DNA of 64,000 nt, from positions 1-64,000 of the forward strand of contig NZ_JASBRI010000025.1 of assembly GCF_030149515.1 (NCBI RefSeq). Direction: 5' to 3'. This stretch comes from Maricaulis sp. GTDB taxonomy: Bacteria > Pseudomonadota > Alphaproteobacteria > Caulobacterales > Maricaulaceae. A program made the position numbers and the translations under genes. The notes under the pieces are model-generated. The model had not been told where the DNA came from. It did no database searches and saw only the letters and a program-made list of their open reading frames with translations. Below, one piece after another: positions 8,279-18,269 of the stretch. Position 1 is the first letter of the stretch; every line of letters begins with the position of its first letter.

Positions 8279-10063
8279 CTAGTGATTGCCGCGCGGATTA
8301 CCCAGCGTGTCGATGATGCGGTAATACTTCACCGCTGGCTCAAGTACCGCGCCGGTGTCGAGCTGGCTCACCATGGAGCGCTGGATTTCCTGCCAGGGTG
8401 TTTGCGAAGCCGGGTATTTATACCCGCCCGCAGCTTCAAGTTCGTCTTGCCGCCGCTCGATCTCGGCGTCGTCTATGTGCCACGTAACGGTCGCCGTGTT
8501 GAGATCGATGCGGAGCTTGTCGCCGGTTTTCAGAAGCGCGATCCGGCCCCCGGCGGCGGCCTCAGGAGAGACGTGCAGGATGGAAGGTGAGCCCGATGTG
8601 CCGGACTGCCGTCCGTCGCCGATACAGGGGAGCGCAGTAATGCCCTTATCTATCAAATATTTGGGCGGGCGCATATTGACGACCTCGGCGGCACCGGGAT
8701 GGCCCAGGACGCCGGCACCGCGCATCACCAGGATGGCGTCCTCGGTGACGCCGTCTGCCGGGTCGTCGATCCGGGCATGATAGTCCTCCGGTCCGTCATA
8801 GACCCACACTGTGCCCTCGAACGCGTTGGGGTCGTCCGGATCGGACAGGTAGCGATCCCGGAAGGACTGCGCGATCACGGATGTCTTCATGATTGCCGTG
8901 TCGAAGAGGTTGCCGGAGAGAACGATGAAACCGGCCTCTTCCACCAGCGGATCGTCGACCGGGCGGATCACGTCGGGCAGGAGAATTTCGGCACTATGAC
9001 AATTCTCCCCGATAGTCCGGCCGTTGACCGTCCTGGCGTCAGTGTGGATCAGGTCGTGCTTCATAAGTTCTGAGACAACGGCGGGAACGCCGCCAGCCTG
9101 ATGGAAGTCCTCGGACAGGTAGAAGCCGGCCGGCTGCAGATTAACCAGAAGCGGTAGTTTATGCCCCAGCGTCTGCCATTCCTTCAGGGGAAGGTCGATG
9201 TCTGCATGCCGGGCCATGGCGGTGATGTGAACTGTGGCATTGGTCGAGCCGCCAATGGCGGAATTGACCGCGATAGCGTTCTCGAAGCTTTTGCGGGTCA
9301 GTATGTTCGAGGGTTTGAGATCCTCATGCGCCATCTCGACGATCCGGCGCCCGGTTTCATACGCAATCTGCGGCCGTTCGCGATAGGGCGCTGGCGTGGT
9401 CGCCGAGCCCGGCAGGCTCATGCCGAGGGCTTCGGTCAGACAGTTCATCGTCGATGCCGTGCCCATCGTGTTGCAATAACCCACGGACGGCGCCGAAGTG
9501 GCGGCGAGCTCAAGGAAGCCGTCATAGTCGATCTCGCCGGCAGCCAGCATCTGACGCGCTTGCCAAATGATCGATCCGGAGCCGACCCGCTTGCCCTTGT
9601 GCCAGCCATTGAGCATAGGTCCGACTGACAGGGCGATGGCCGGAATATCGGTCGTGATGGCCGCCATCAGGCAGGCTGGTGTTGTCTTGTCGCAGCCGAT
9701 GGTCAACACGACGGCGTCTATGGGATAACCGTGCAGCAGTTCGACCAGGCCGAGATAGGCCAGATTCCGGTCGAGCCCGGCGGTCGGGCGTTTCCCGTTC
9801 TCGTGGATCGGATGCACCGGAAATTCCAGCGCGATTCCGCCAGCGTCGCGGATGCCTTCACGTACCCGCTGGGCCAGGGTGAGGTGATGGCGGTTGCAGG
9901 GGGCAAGGTCCGATCCGGTCTGTGCAATGCCGATGATCGGTTTGCCTGAGCGCAGTTCGTCCGGGGTCAGGCCGTAATTCATGTAGCGTTCGAGCGACAG
10001 GGCGGTCAGATCCGGATGGTTCGGGTCGTCAAACCAGAGGCGGGAACGCAGACGTTTGGCCAT
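8279..10063 (-). CDS. xylD: D-xylonate dehydratase (IlvD/Edd family)
   Basis: A 594-residue Fe-S dehydratase that converts D-xylonate to 2-keto-3-deoxy-D-xylonate in the cytoplasm. Three cluster-ligand Cys positions of the family are visible, in [11 protein letters not shown] (Cys56), IGCDKTTPA and [10 protein letters not shown]. The N-terminal [20 protein letters not shown] and the segments around [13 protein letters not shown] are close to Caulobacter XylD as I remember it. The ATG at 10063 is chosen over an in-frame start at 10138 because AGGAGA lies 10 bp before it. It is transcribed towards the xylX operon from its own promoter region, where a TCAGACAATT site lies ~100 bp upstream. Confidence 0.92.
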   Translation of the reverse strand: MAKRLRSRLWFDDPNHPDLTALSLERYMNYGLTPDELRSGKPIIGIAQTGSDLAPCNRHHLTLAQRVREGIRDAGGIALEFPVHPIHENGKRPTAGLDRNLAYLGLVELLHGYPIDAVVLTIGCDKTTPACLMAAITTDIPAIALSVGPMLNGWHKGKRVGSGSIIWQARQMLAAGEIDYDGFLELAATSAPSVGYCNTMGTASTMNCLTEALGMSLPGSATTPAPYRERPQIAYETGRRIVEMAHEDLKPSNILTRKSFENAIAVNSAIGGSTNATVHITAMARHADIDLPLKEWQTLGHKLPLLVNLQPAGFYLSEDFHQAGGVPAVVSELMKHDLIHTDARTVNGRTIGENCHSAEILLPDVIRPVDDPLVEEAGFIVLSGNLFDTAIMKTSVIAQSFRDRYLSDPDDPNAFEGTVWVYDGPEDYHARIDDPADGVTEDAILVMRGAGVLGHPGAAEVVNMRPPKYLIDKGITALPCIGDGRQSGTSGSPSILHVSPEAAAGGRIALLKTGDKLRIDLNTATVTWHIDDAEIERRQDELEAAGGYKYPASQTPWQEIQRSMVSQLDTGAVLEPAVKYYRIIDTLGNPRGNH

Positions 10064-10160
10064 TCCAGCTGTCTCCTGACAGAGATACGGGTCCCGAAAC
10101 GCGGGATGTCGTTCAATCTGCCGTTCCCGCGCCACCATAACGCGCGCAAACGGCCAAATT

Positions 10161-10170
10161 AGTCAGACAA
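10161..10170. promoter_or_regulatory. Candidate FCD-GntR operator before xylD
   Basis: TCAGACAATT is preceded by TTAG, giving TAGTCAGACAA, a full match to the FadR/FCD-subfamily pattern TNGTNNNACNA. It lies 98 bp upstream of the xylD start, in the 187-bp space between xylD and the end of the GntR gene. This is the best instance of the repeated element in the window. Confidence 0.6.
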
Positions 10171-10250
10171 TTACCTGTGGATTTTGCTGGGCGCAAGAGG
10201 ACTGTTGTCCCTTCGGGTGTGTAAAAATATCCGCATGGCGGTGGCCGGCG

Positions 10251-11012
10251 TCAGACAGTCGCTGTCTTTTCGCCGCGCTCAAGGGCCCGGGCTGTATCGC
10301 GAAGGGCTGCACTGACCAGTTCCGTCATCGCTGCTCGTGCTTCCTCCGGCCCGCCGGCGGCTATAGCGTCAAAGACTTTCCAGTGATCGGGCATGGGGTC
10401 GCGCGGAAGCTCGTCCTTGCGCGCCTTGTAGACTGTGGTCAGGCGTACGCCGGCGCCGATTGTCGATGCGAGGCTCATCAGCGGCATATTGCCGGTCGCC
10501 TCTAGCACGGCGTCGTGGAAGGCCCGATCGGCATTGCGCCCATCCTCATTGTCCAGCCCGCAGCGCTCCATCTCCATCAGCGCTTCGCGCATGATAGTGA
10601 GGTGGGAAGGTTTGCGGCGCTCCGCTGCCAGTGCCGCGGCGGCCGGTTCGACAATCAGACGCAACTCGAACAGGCCATGCGCCAGCTTGGGATCGGGCTC
10701 GCCCGCGAAATACCAGGCCAGAACATCGGGATCGAGAAGATTCCAGTTGCGCTCGTCGGTCACGCGGGTGCCGGTCTTGGGCCGGCTTTCTACCAGCCCC
10801 TTGGCCGACAGGATGCGCACCGCTTCGCGATAGGCGCTGCGTGAGACTTTAAGCCGTTCGGAAAAATCGATCTCGTTGGGCAGAATCTCGCCGGGCAGGT
10901 ATTGGCCGGAGACAATGGCGACGCCGAGATCGTGGGCGATGGTTCCGTGAATGCGGGCGGGATTGCCGCTGCGCCGTCTGGATTGCGTGTCGGATCCGCT
11001 GGTCTTCGCCAT
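10251..11012 (-). CDS. GntR-family regulator, FCD (FadR) subfamily
   Basis: A 253-residue transcription factor. The N-terminal winged helix runs over about residues 20-90 (GEILPNEIDFSERLKVSRSAYREA and TGTRV). The C-terminal all-helical FCD ligand domain includes LRLIVEPAAAALAA and the metal-binding type segment RAFHDAVLEATGN. FCD regulators often sense sugar acids, so xylonate, a uronate or a keto-deoxy acid is a reasonable effector here. The ATG at 11012 has an AGGAGA site; the open frame extends to 11159 with poor support. It diverges from the GH3-GH115 genes, with a TCAGACAATT element between them, and I infer that it controls all copies of this element. Confidence 0.88.
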   Translation of the reverse strand: MAKTSGSDTQSRRRSGNPARIHGTIAHDLGVAIVSGQYLPGEILPNEIDFSERLKVSRSAYREAVRILSAKGLVESRPKTGTRVTDERNWNLLDPDVLAWYFAGEPDPKLAHGLFELRLIVEPAAAALAAERRKPSHLTIMREALMEMERCGLDNEDGRNADRAFHDAVLEATGNMPLMSLASTIGAGVRLTTVYKARKDELPRDPMPDHWKVFDAIAAGGPEEARAAMTELVSAALRDTARALERGEKTATV

Positions 11013-11128
11013 GACTTCTTTTCTCCTGACCGACACGAACCGCGACGGATTCGGCCGTGTGCGGAACGTATCCTCATGCAATCGGTCATACTTCCGTGGC
11101 AGGGCTGTGTCTACATGCCACTTAATCA

Positions 11129-11138
11129 TCAGACAATT
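11129..11138. promoter_or_regulatory. Candidate FCD-GntR operator between gntR and GH3
   Basis: TCAGACAATT stands in the 225-bp divergent region between the GntR gene and the GH3 gene. It could serve autoregulation and control of the hydrolase genes. The left half reads CAT instead of GT, so it fits the FadR-subfamily consensus less well than the xylD site. Confidence 0.5.
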
Positions 11139-11237
11139 GCATTGACCTTTGCTGCGCAAGCCTTCTAACTAAAGGCCAAGGACCCGGTCCGGGAGCCGAG
11201 AGGCCGGGTTGCGCGACGATACAAGGGGAGGATTGCG

Positions 11238-13655
11238 ATGACCGTTTTGGAACGGCCCGGCCCGTTTGGCCGCATGATGGGGCGGGCGACCGCCGGAGTA
11301 CTGATGGCTGGTGTGTTGATGGCACCGGCCTGCGCCGTTCAGGATGAACCGCCTGCCGAGGCGATTTATCGCGATCCGTCGCAACCGGTCGATGCCCGTG
11401 TCGAAGATCTGCTCTCGCGCATGACGCTCGAAGAGAAGGTCGCCCAGATGATCGGCATCTGGCAGAACAAGGCGGAAATCCAGGATGACGAAGGCAATTT
11501 CTCCGCCGACGCGGCCTCGGAAAATTATCCCCATGGTCTGGGCCAGATCTCCCGCCCCTATGACCGTCAGGGTGTCGAGGCCGGCACCACGGCTGCCGGT
11601 GCCAATGCCGGCGCGCGCAATCGCGACGGGCGCGAGACGGTGGACTACATCAATGCGGCCCAGCGCTGGGCTATCGAGGAGACACGCCTGGGTATCCCGC
11701 TCGTCTTCCACGAGGAATCCCTGCACGGCTATGTCGCACCCAATGCGACCAGCTTCCCCCAGTCCATCGCCCTGGCCTCGACCTGGGACCGCGACCTGAT
11801 CGAGGATATTTTCGGCGTCGCCGCCTACGAGATGCGCCTGCGCGGCGTACATACGACGCTGGCGCCCGTCGTCGACGTGGCCCGCGATCCGCGCTGGGGT
11901 CGGATTGAGGAGACCTATGGCGAGGATCCGTATCTGGTCAGCGAGATGGGGCTTTCCGCCGTACGCGGTTATCAGGGCGAGACGCTGCCGCTGGGCGACG
12001 ACAATGTCTTTGTCACGCTCAAGCACATGACCGGGCACGGCCAGCCGGAGAACGGTATCAATATCGGTCCGGCCCAGGTCTCGGAACGAGAGTTGCGCAC
12101 CATATTCTTCCCGCCCTTCGAGCGGCTGGTCGAGGAGTTGCCGGTGATGCAGATCATGGCCTCGTATAACGAAATCGACGGTCTGCCGAGCCATGTGAAT
12201 GACTGGCTCCTGCGCGATGTGCTGCGGGAGGAATGGGGTTATGACGGTCTTGTGGTGTCCGACTATTTCGCCATTCGTGAGACGATCACGCGGCATCGCA
12301 TGTTCGACAATATCGACGATGCCGCCGTGCGTGCGCTTCAGGCCGGCATCGATGTGGAACTGCCGCATGGCGATGCCTTTCTGCGCCTGCCTGAATTGGT
12401 GGAGGAGGGCCGCATTTCCGAAGGGCAGATCGACGAGGCCGTGCGCCGTATCCTGCGTCTGAAATTCTTGTCCGGCGTCTGGGAAGACCCTTATGCCGAC
12501 GCCGAAGAGGCTGTTGCCGAAACCGCGACCGACGAGGCGATTGCCCTGGCCCGCACTGCTGCGCAGCGGGCGATGATCCTGCTGGAAAACCGCGACGGCA
12601 CCCTGCCGCTCGACGCGCGGGATATTGGCACGCTCGCCGTCATCGGCACGCATGCCGTCGACACGCCGATCGGCGGATATTCAGACCAGCCGCGCCATGT
12701 CGTGTCGGTCCTTGAAGGATTCCAGAACGCTGCCAGCGACGATTTCGAGGTGGTCTATTCCGAGGGCGTTCGTCTGACGGAAAGCCGTGTCTGGGCGCAG
12801 GACGAAGTCAATCTCGTCGATCCGGCGGTCAATGCGCGCCTGATCGAAGAGGCCGTTGCCACCGCGCAGGATGCCGACGTGATCATCATGGTGCTCGGCG
12901 AGAACGAACAGCTCTCACGCGAAGCGTGGGCGGACAATCACCTGGGTGACCGGGCTGATCTGCAACTGGTCGGCCAGCAGCTCGATCTCGCCCGGGAAAT
13001 CTTCGCGCTGGGCAAGCCCACCATCGTGCTCCTGCTCAATGGCCGTCCGCTGGCGGTGAATTATCTGGCCGAGAACGCCGATGCGCTGATCGAAGGCTGG
13101 TATCTGGGCCAGGAGACGGGCAATGCCGTCGCCGATGTGGTGCTGGGTCATGTCAGCCCGGGCGGGCATCTGCCAGTCTCGATCCCGCGCGAAGTGGGCC
13201 AGCTGCCGGTCTTCTACAATCACAAGCCGTCGGCCCGTCGTGGCTACCTCTTCGACAGCACCGAACCGCTCTATCCGTTCGGTTACGGGCTGTCCTACAC
13301 CACGTTCGAGATGTCCGCGCCGCGCCTGGTCAACGACACAATTGCCGCAGGCGAAACGGCGATCGCCGAGGTCGATATCACCAATACCGGCGATGTGGCG
13401 GGTGACGATGTGGTTCAGCTCTACCTGCGCGACGACAACGCCATGGTTACGCGTCCGGTTCTGGAACTGGCCGGTTTCGAACGGGTCACGCTGGCGCCCG
13501 GTGAAAGCCGGACAGTGACCTTCGAGATCACGCCGCGCGCCATGGCGCTTTGGAATCTCGACATGGAACGCGAGGTCGAGCCGGGCACGTTCACGATCTC
13601 GGCCGGCCACAGCTCTGCCGATCTCCGGTCGGCGACCCTGACCGTTACCGAGTGA
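11238..13655 (+). CDS. GH3 family glycosidase, probable beta-xylosidase/beta-glucosidase
   Basis: An 805-residue exported GH3 enzyme. The first ~33 residues form a signal peptide ending near MAPACA. Then come the (beta/alpha)8 domain with LAPVVDVARDPRWGRIEETYGEDP, KHMTGHGQPENG and the nucleophile Asp in VVSDYFAI, the alpha/beta sandwich domain, and a C-terminal fibronectin-III-like domain (DDVVQLYLRD, LAGFERVTLAPGE). GH3 enzymes remove single sugars from non-reducing ends. With GH115, GH43 and GH10 nearby, xylo-oligosaccharides are the likely substrate, but family membership does not separate xylosidase from glucosidase. A strong GGGGAGGA site supports the start. It is followed after 31 bp by the GH115 gene. 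Confidence 0.88.
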   Translation: MTVLERPGPFGRMMGRATAGVLMAGVLMAPACAVQDEPPAEAIYRDPSQPVDARVEDLLSRMTLEEKVAQMIGIWQNKAEIQDDEGNFSADAASENYPHGLGQISRPYDRQGVEAGTTAAGANAGARNRDGRETVDYINAAQRWAIEETRLGIPLVFHEESLHGYVAPNATSFPQSIALASTWDRDLIEDIFGVAAYEMRLRGVHTTLAPVVDVARDPRWGRIEETYGEDPYLVSEMGLSAVRGYQGETLPLGDDNVFVTLKHMTGHGQPENGINIGPAQVSERELRTIFFPPFERLVEELPVMQIMASYNEIDGLPSHVNDWLLRDVLREEWGYDGLVVSDYFAIRETITRHRMFDNIDDAAVRALQAGIDVELPHGDAFLRLPELVEEGRISEGQIDEAVRRILRLKFLSGVWEDPYADAEEAVAETATDEAIALARTAAQRAMILLENRDGTLPLDARDIGTLAVIGTHAVDTPIGGYSDQPRHVVSVLEGFQNAASDDFEVVYSEGVRLTESRVWAQDEVNLVDPAVNARLIEEAVATAQDADVIIMVLGENEQLSREAWADNHLGDRADLQLVGQQLDLAREIFALGKPTIVLLLNGRPLAVNYLAENADALIEGWYLGQETGNAVADVVLGHVSPGGHLPVSIPREVGQLPVFYNHKPSARRGYLFDSTEPLYPFGYGLSYTTFEMSAPRLVNDTIAAGETAIAEVDITNTGDVAGDDVVQLYLRDDNAMVTRPVLELAGFERVTLAPGESRTVTFEITPRAMALWNLDMEREVEPGTFTISAGHSSADLRSATLTVTE

Positions 13656-13686
13656 GCCCCGTTCAGTCTGTCTCCGGAGAACCGCC

Positions 13687-16578
13687 ATGCACGTGCTTGC
13701 GAGCTTCTTGACATCCCTGGCCGTCGTGGCGGCCACCCTCGGGACAGCCGGACGGGCGGCAGCCCAGCCGGCTCCGGGGTCTTGCGAAGATACGGTCGCG
13801 GCGACAGTGTGCGGCGGTTCCGAGGCACCCGAGGGCGGTCTGGCGTTGATCCGCGACGGCCGCCCGGCGGCCGTTGCCGTCGATGCCGGCGATCACGCCG
13901 GGCTTCGCCGGGCCGTCGACGATCTGCGCCAGGACTTCGAACGCGTTTCCGGCCAGTTGCCGCCCCATCGCGCGGGTCATGCCGAAGGCCGGGCCATCAT
14001 TGTCGGCACGCTGGGCCACAGCCCGCTGATCGACCGGCTTGCCGGGGAAGGGCGACTGGACACGTCGGCGATTGAAGGTGAATGGGAAGCCTATCTGCAC
14101 CAGGTCGTCGACCGTCCGGCGCCGGGTATCGAACGGGCCCTGGTGATCGCCGGATCAGACTTGCGCGGCGCGATCTATGGCGTTTACGAACTCTCCCGCG
14201 CCATCGGCGTGTCGCCCTGGTATTGGTGGGCCGACGTTCCCGCCGACCGGCACGACACGCTGTTTGTCGCGCCGGGCGCGCGCAGCGATCAGCCGTCCGT
14301 GCGCTATCGCGGTATTTTTCTCAATGACGAGAACCCGGCGCTCTACGGTTTTGTCCACGAGACCTATGGCGGGTTCAACCACGCCTTCTACGAGGATGTC
14401 TTTGAACTCATCCTGCGCCTGCGTGGCAACTATCTCTGGCCGGCGATGTGGGGCAAGGCCTTCTACGATGACGATCCGCTCAACGCGGTTATGGCTGACA
14501 GCTATGGCATTGTTATAGGCACCTCGCATCACGAACCGCTGGGCCGGGCTCATGTGGAATGGGAACGTTATGGCGAGGGGCCCTGGGATTTCTCGCGCAA
14601 TGCCGGAACGCTGCGCGAATTCTGGCGCGGCGGCATGGACCGGATCGGTGACAATGACGCTCTGGTCACGATCGGCATGCGTGGCGATGGCGACGAAGCC
14701 ATGACCGAAGGGACCGCAATCGAGCTGCTCGAAGACATTGTCGCCAATCAGCGCGACATTATCGAACGCGTGACCGGTCGTCCGGCCGAGGAGACGCCCC
14801 AGGTCTGGGCGCTCTACAAGGAAGTCCAGGACTATTACGACCAGGGCATGGAGGTGCCTGCCGACGTCACCCTGCTGTTTGCGGACGACAATTGGGGCAA
14901 TGTTCGCCGTTTGCCAGTGCAGGGCGCCGAGGCGCGCGAGGGCGGCTATGGTGTCTATTATCACTTTGACTATGTCGGCGATCCACGGAACTACAAATGG
15001 CTCAATACCAACCAGATCGAGCGCACCTGGGAGCAGATGAATCTGTCCTGGGAATTCGGTGCGCGCGAACTGTGGATCGTCAATGTCGGCGATCTGAAGC
15101 CGATGGAATTCCCGATCAGCTTTTTCCTCGACCAGGCCTGGAATCCCGAGGCGATGACGCTGGACGCAATGTCCGGCTATACCCGGGCGTGGGCCGCCGA
15201 ACAGTTCGGTGCGGAGCATGCTGCTGAAATCGCGGAACTCCTGGCGCGCTATACCCGGTACAATTCGCGCCGGAAGCACGAGCTGATCGGGCCGGAGACT
15301 TTCTCGCTAACCGGATTTAACGAAGCCCAACGAGTCCTCACGGACTGGGCCGAGCTGGAGGCGGCCTCCGACCGTGTTCGCAGTGCCTTGCCGGACGCCT
15401 TTGACGACGCTTTCGTCCAGCTGGTCTGGTTCCCGATCCAGGCGAGCGCCAATCTGACCCGGCTGCACGTCGAAACGGGCCGCAACCGGTTGTGGGCGCA
15501 GCAGGGGCGCGTCGAAGCCAACGAGGCCGCCGAGCGTGTGCGGGATGCTTTCGAGCGCGACATCGAATTGGAGCGCATCTATCACGAGGATGTGGCGGAC
15601 GGGAAATGGAACCATTTCATGTCCCAGACCCATATCTCCTACACCTATTGGCAACAGCCCGAAGAAGACGTGCTGCCCGAGCTTGCGGCTGTCGAGCCGG
15701 TTCGCGGTGCGGCACTGGGGCTGGCTGTCGAAGGCGATGTCCGGGCGTGGCCGCAGGCCGAAGGCCAGCCGGTCCTGCCGGCTTTTCACCGCTACGGACA
15801 GACGTCCCGTCATATCGACCTCTTCGACCGCGGCGCCCAGCCGGCAAGCTTCGAAATCTCCTCCGAGGCCGGCTGGATCGAGCTGTCGCAGTCACGCGGC
15901 GATGTGGATGGGGCGGCGCGTATCGCCGTCTCGGTGAACTGGTCTGCCTTGCCGGCCGGCCGCACCGAGGCGGCGGTCCGCGTGACTGGATCTGGAGGGT
16001 TTGACCAGACTGTAGGTGTGGTGGCCGTCAATGCCGACGACCGGATCGAGCCGGGCCGTTATGTCGAGGCCGACGGCCATGTGACTGTCGAGGCCGAACA
16101 CTTTGCCCGTGCTCTCGATGGCGAGACGGACTGGCGCGTCATCCCGAATCTGGGACGCACCCTCTCGGGGGTTGCGGCCTATCCGGTGACCGCAGCATCC
16201 GTCGAACCAGGCGGCGACACGGAGCGCCTGGAATACGATATCCACCTCTTCCGTTCCGGCCCTCTCGAGATCGAGACCGTGGTCTCCCCGACCCTGGACT
16301 TTCGCGGCCGTGGCGGTCTGCGCTTTGCCGTTTCCATCGACGATGCCGAACCGGTCATCGTGACCATGGATGATCGCGACGATCACGAAGCCTGGCAGGA
16401 GAATGTTGCCGATAGCGTCGAACGGCAGGTAGCACGCTTCGACCATGTGGAGGCCGGACCGCACACGGTGAAGCTCTGGCGGGTGGACACCGGCGTGGTG
16501 TTCCAGCGCGTCAGCGTTCGGACCGGTGCGCTGCCGCAGACCTATCTGGGCCCGCCGGAAAGTGTGCGCGCGGAATAG
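13687..16578 (+). CDS. GH115 xylan alpha-1,2-glucuronidase
   Basis: A 963-residue exported enzyme of the GH115 type that removes (4-O-methyl)glucuronic acid side chains from xylan. A signal peptide (ending AGRAAAQ near residue 27) is followed by the N-terminal domain, the catalytic barrel with segments typical of the family (RYRGIFLNDENPAL, LRLRGNYLWPAMWG, GTSHHEPLGRAHVEW, FADDNWGN, LWIVNVGDLKPMEFP), and a long C-terminal beta-rich region from about residue 680 that probably helps bind substrate. It lies 31 bp behind the GH3 gene, so the two are likely one transcript. The released glucuronate would go to the uronate genes at the left edge. Its end meets the convergent GH43 gene with only 5 bp between them. 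Confidence 0.92.
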   Translation: MHVLASFLTSLAVVAATLGTAGRAAAQPAPGSCEDTVAATVCGGSEAPEGGLALIRDGRPAAVAVDAGDHAGLRRAVDDLRQDFERVSGQLPPHRAGHAEGRAIIVGTLGHSPLIDRLAGEGRLDTSAIEGEWEAYLHQVVDRPAPGIERALVIAGSDLRGAIYGVYELSRAIGVSPWYWWADVPADRHDTLFVAPGARSDQPSVRYRGIFLNDENPALYGFVHETYGGFNHAFYEDVFELILRLRGNYLWPAMWGKAFYDDDPLNAVMADSYGIVIGTSHHEPLGRAHVEWERYGEGPWDFSRNAGTLREFWRGGMDRIGDNDALVTIGMRGDGDEAMTEGTAIELLEDIVANQRDIIERVTGRPAEETPQVWALYKEVQDYYDQGMEVPADVTLLFADDNWGNVRRLPVQGAEAREGGYGVYYHFDYVGDPRNYKWLNTNQIERTWEQMNLSWEFGARELWIVNVGDLKPMEFPISFFLDQAWNPEAMTLDAMSGYTRAWAAEQFGAEHAAEIAELLARYTRYNSRRKHELIGPETFSLTGFNEAQRVLTDWAELEAASDRVRSALPDAFDDAFVQLVWFPIQASANLTRLHVETGRNRLWAQQGRVEANEAAERVRDAFERDIELERIYHEDVADGKWNHFMSQTHISYTYWQQPEEDVLPELAAVEPVRGAALGLAVEGDVRAWPQAEGQPVLPAFHRYGQTSRHIDLFDRGAQPASFEISSEAGWIELSQSRGDVDGAARIAVSVNWSALPAGRTEAAVRVTGSGGFDQTVGVVAVNADDRIEPGRYVEADGHVTVEAEHFARALDGETDWRVIPNLGRTLSGVAAYPVTAASVEPGGDTERLEYDIHLFRSGPLEIETVVSPTLDFRGRGGLRFAVSIDDAEPVIVTMDDRDDHEAWQENVADSVERQVARFDHVEAGPHTVKLWRVDTGVVFQRVSVRTGALPQTYLGPPESVRAE

Positions 16579-16583
16579 CGCGC

Positions 16584-18269
16584 TCACTCTCCGGCATGTG
16601 CATAGGGCCCCATCGTCACACCGACGAAGCCGCCAGCCACTTGCGTTGAAAGGATTGTGCCGTCAGCGTTCTCCAGCAGCGGCACCCAGTCGCCTTCGTC
16701 GAAACGATAGAAGAAGTCGTACTCGGCGCCGCGCGCCCGAGCCATGAGCTGGACCGGGCTTTCGGCGCTGAAGGGCACGGCTACCAGCGTCTCGCCATCG
16801 GCCGGATCGCCGGGCCCGGCCCGCCGCTCGACGCGGATGGCAGTTTCTCCGTCAAGCCGTGAGACGGAGGCGAGGTACCAGTATTCGTCGTTCTGGAAGA
16901 CGGCGAGACCGGCACGATCGCCATCGCGGCTTGGCGCGAAACGCACCTCGGTCGACGCCTGGGCGAAAATATGCTGCTGGCGGCGGCCGGCATAGGATGG
17001 ATTGGCGAAATCCCCGAGACCGTCGGAACGCGGTTCGAGCACGAGATCGCCATTCTCGACACGCATCCAGTCGTCCTGGGGGTTGCGCACCGTCAACCAG
17101 TGTAGCGGCAGCGCATCCCCGTCGAATTCCTCGCGCACGGTAAAGGCACCCGACATCGGCACGGCGGGAGAGGACCTGTCCGGGAGTCCGGGGCGGGCCA
17201 TGACCGGAGGGATTTCCTCGTCCGGCGCGGTGATGCGCGGCCAGCCATTCTCCCAGCGCACCGGCATCAGGAAGGTTTCGCGACCGGTATTGTACATGTC
17301 GCCCTGATAGGGGCGCACTGCCAGGAAAGTGGCCCACCAGTCTCCGTCCGGCGTCTGGACGAGGTCGGCATGGCCGGCCGAGGTGACCGGGTGCGCCCGG
17401 TCCGGCGGCAGGTCGCGCTGGGTCAGAATGGGATTGTTTTCCCAGGCCTCGTACGGGCCCATGGGCGCGTCGCTCTCCAGGACGACCTGGGAATGATTGA
17501 TGGCCGTTCCGCCCTCGGCTGCCGAGAGGAGATACCGTCCATCCACCTTGTAGATGTGCGGACCTTCTATCCAGACCGGCTGCTGGGAAAAGTCGATACC
17601 GCCATCGACCAGTACGGTACGCGGACCGAAGGTTTCCAGGTTTTCCAGATCGAACTCCTGGATCCAGATGGCCCGGTGACCCTCATATTCCGGCGTCCGG
17701 TCGGGCGGACCGTTGTTGAGAATATAGGCGCGGCCGTCATCGTCCACGAAGAGCGAAGGATCGATCCCGCCTTCCAGGTCGGGCAGCCAGACGGGGTCAG
17801 ACCAGGGACCGGCGGGATCCTCGGCCGTGACAAGGAAATTGCCGCCGCAATCGACACAGGTGTTGAGGATGTAGAAGACGCCATCATGGTACTCGATCGC
17901 GGGCGCGAACAGGCCGCGTGACAGGCCCAGATTGCCGAAATCGACCATGTCCGGCCGGTCGATCGCATTGCCGATCTGGGTCCAGTTGACCAGGTCCCGG
18001 CTGTGGAAGACCGGCAGGCCGGGATAGTAGGCGAATGTCGAGGTGACGAGGTAGTAGTCCTCACCGGCGCGTGTGTTCGAAGGATCAGGATAGAAGCCCG
18101 ACAGCACCGGATTGCGGAACTCGCCGGGACCTGCCTCGATCTCGTGAACCGGGTCGGAACCGGAATATTCGAACCAGGCAAAACGGGCATCGCGTTCGTT
18201 CTGCCCGGCGCCCTGGCATCCGGCGAGGAGGGCGGCCGCGCTGGCTGTGGCAAGAAGGCGGGAAAGCAT
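16584..18269 (-). CDS. GH43 family lipoprotein, probable beta-xylosidase/arabinofuranosidase
   Basis: A 561-residue protein. The first 18 residues are a lipoprotein signal with lipobox LLAGC (Cys18). The five-bladed propeller shows the three catalytic acids in FYPDPS (Asp62), IDPSLF (Asp) and WIEGPHI (Glu). A C-terminal beta-sandwich domain, as found in GH43 xylosidases, begins around residue 370. It probably releases xylose or arabinose from xylo-oligosaccharides at the membrane. The ATG at 18269 overlaps the stop of the adjacent halogenase-like gene (ATGA), so this hydrolase is the fifth coupled gene of the halogenase operon. An in-frame upstream start at 18395 would lie within that gene and destroy the signal peptide. 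Confidence 0.9.
   Translation of the reverse strand: MLSRLLATASAAALLAGCQGAGQNERDARFAWFEYSGSDPVHEIEAGPGEFRNPVLSGFYPDPSNTRAGEDYYLVTSTFAYYPGLPVFHSRDLVNWTQIGNAIDRPDMVDFGNLGLSRGLFAPAIEYHDGVFYILNTCVDCGGNFLVTAEDPAGPWSDPVWLPDLEGGIDPSLFVDDDGRAYILNNGPPDRTPEYEGHRAIWIQEFDLENLETFGPRTVLVDGGIDFSQQPVWIEGPHIYKVDGRYLLSAAEGGTAINHSQVVLESDAPMGPYEAWENNPILTQRDLPPDRAHPVTSAGHADLVQTPDGDWWATFLAVRPYQGDMYNTGRETFLMPVRWENGWPRITAPDEEIPPVMARPGLPDRSSPAVPMSGAFTVREEFDGDALPLHWLTVRNPQDDWMRVENGDLVLEPRSDGLGDFANPSYAGRRQQHIFAQASTEVRFAPSRDGDRAGLAVFQNDEYWYLASVSRLDGETAIRVERRAGPGDPADGETLVAVPFSAESPVQLMARARGAEYDFFYRFDEGDWVPLLENADGTILSTQVAGGFVGVTMGPYAHAGE

Noticed and set aside
11169-12653. Minus-strand open frame opposite the GH3 gene
   Set aside because: Same reason: the plus strand is a full GH3 enzyme with a good ribosome site.
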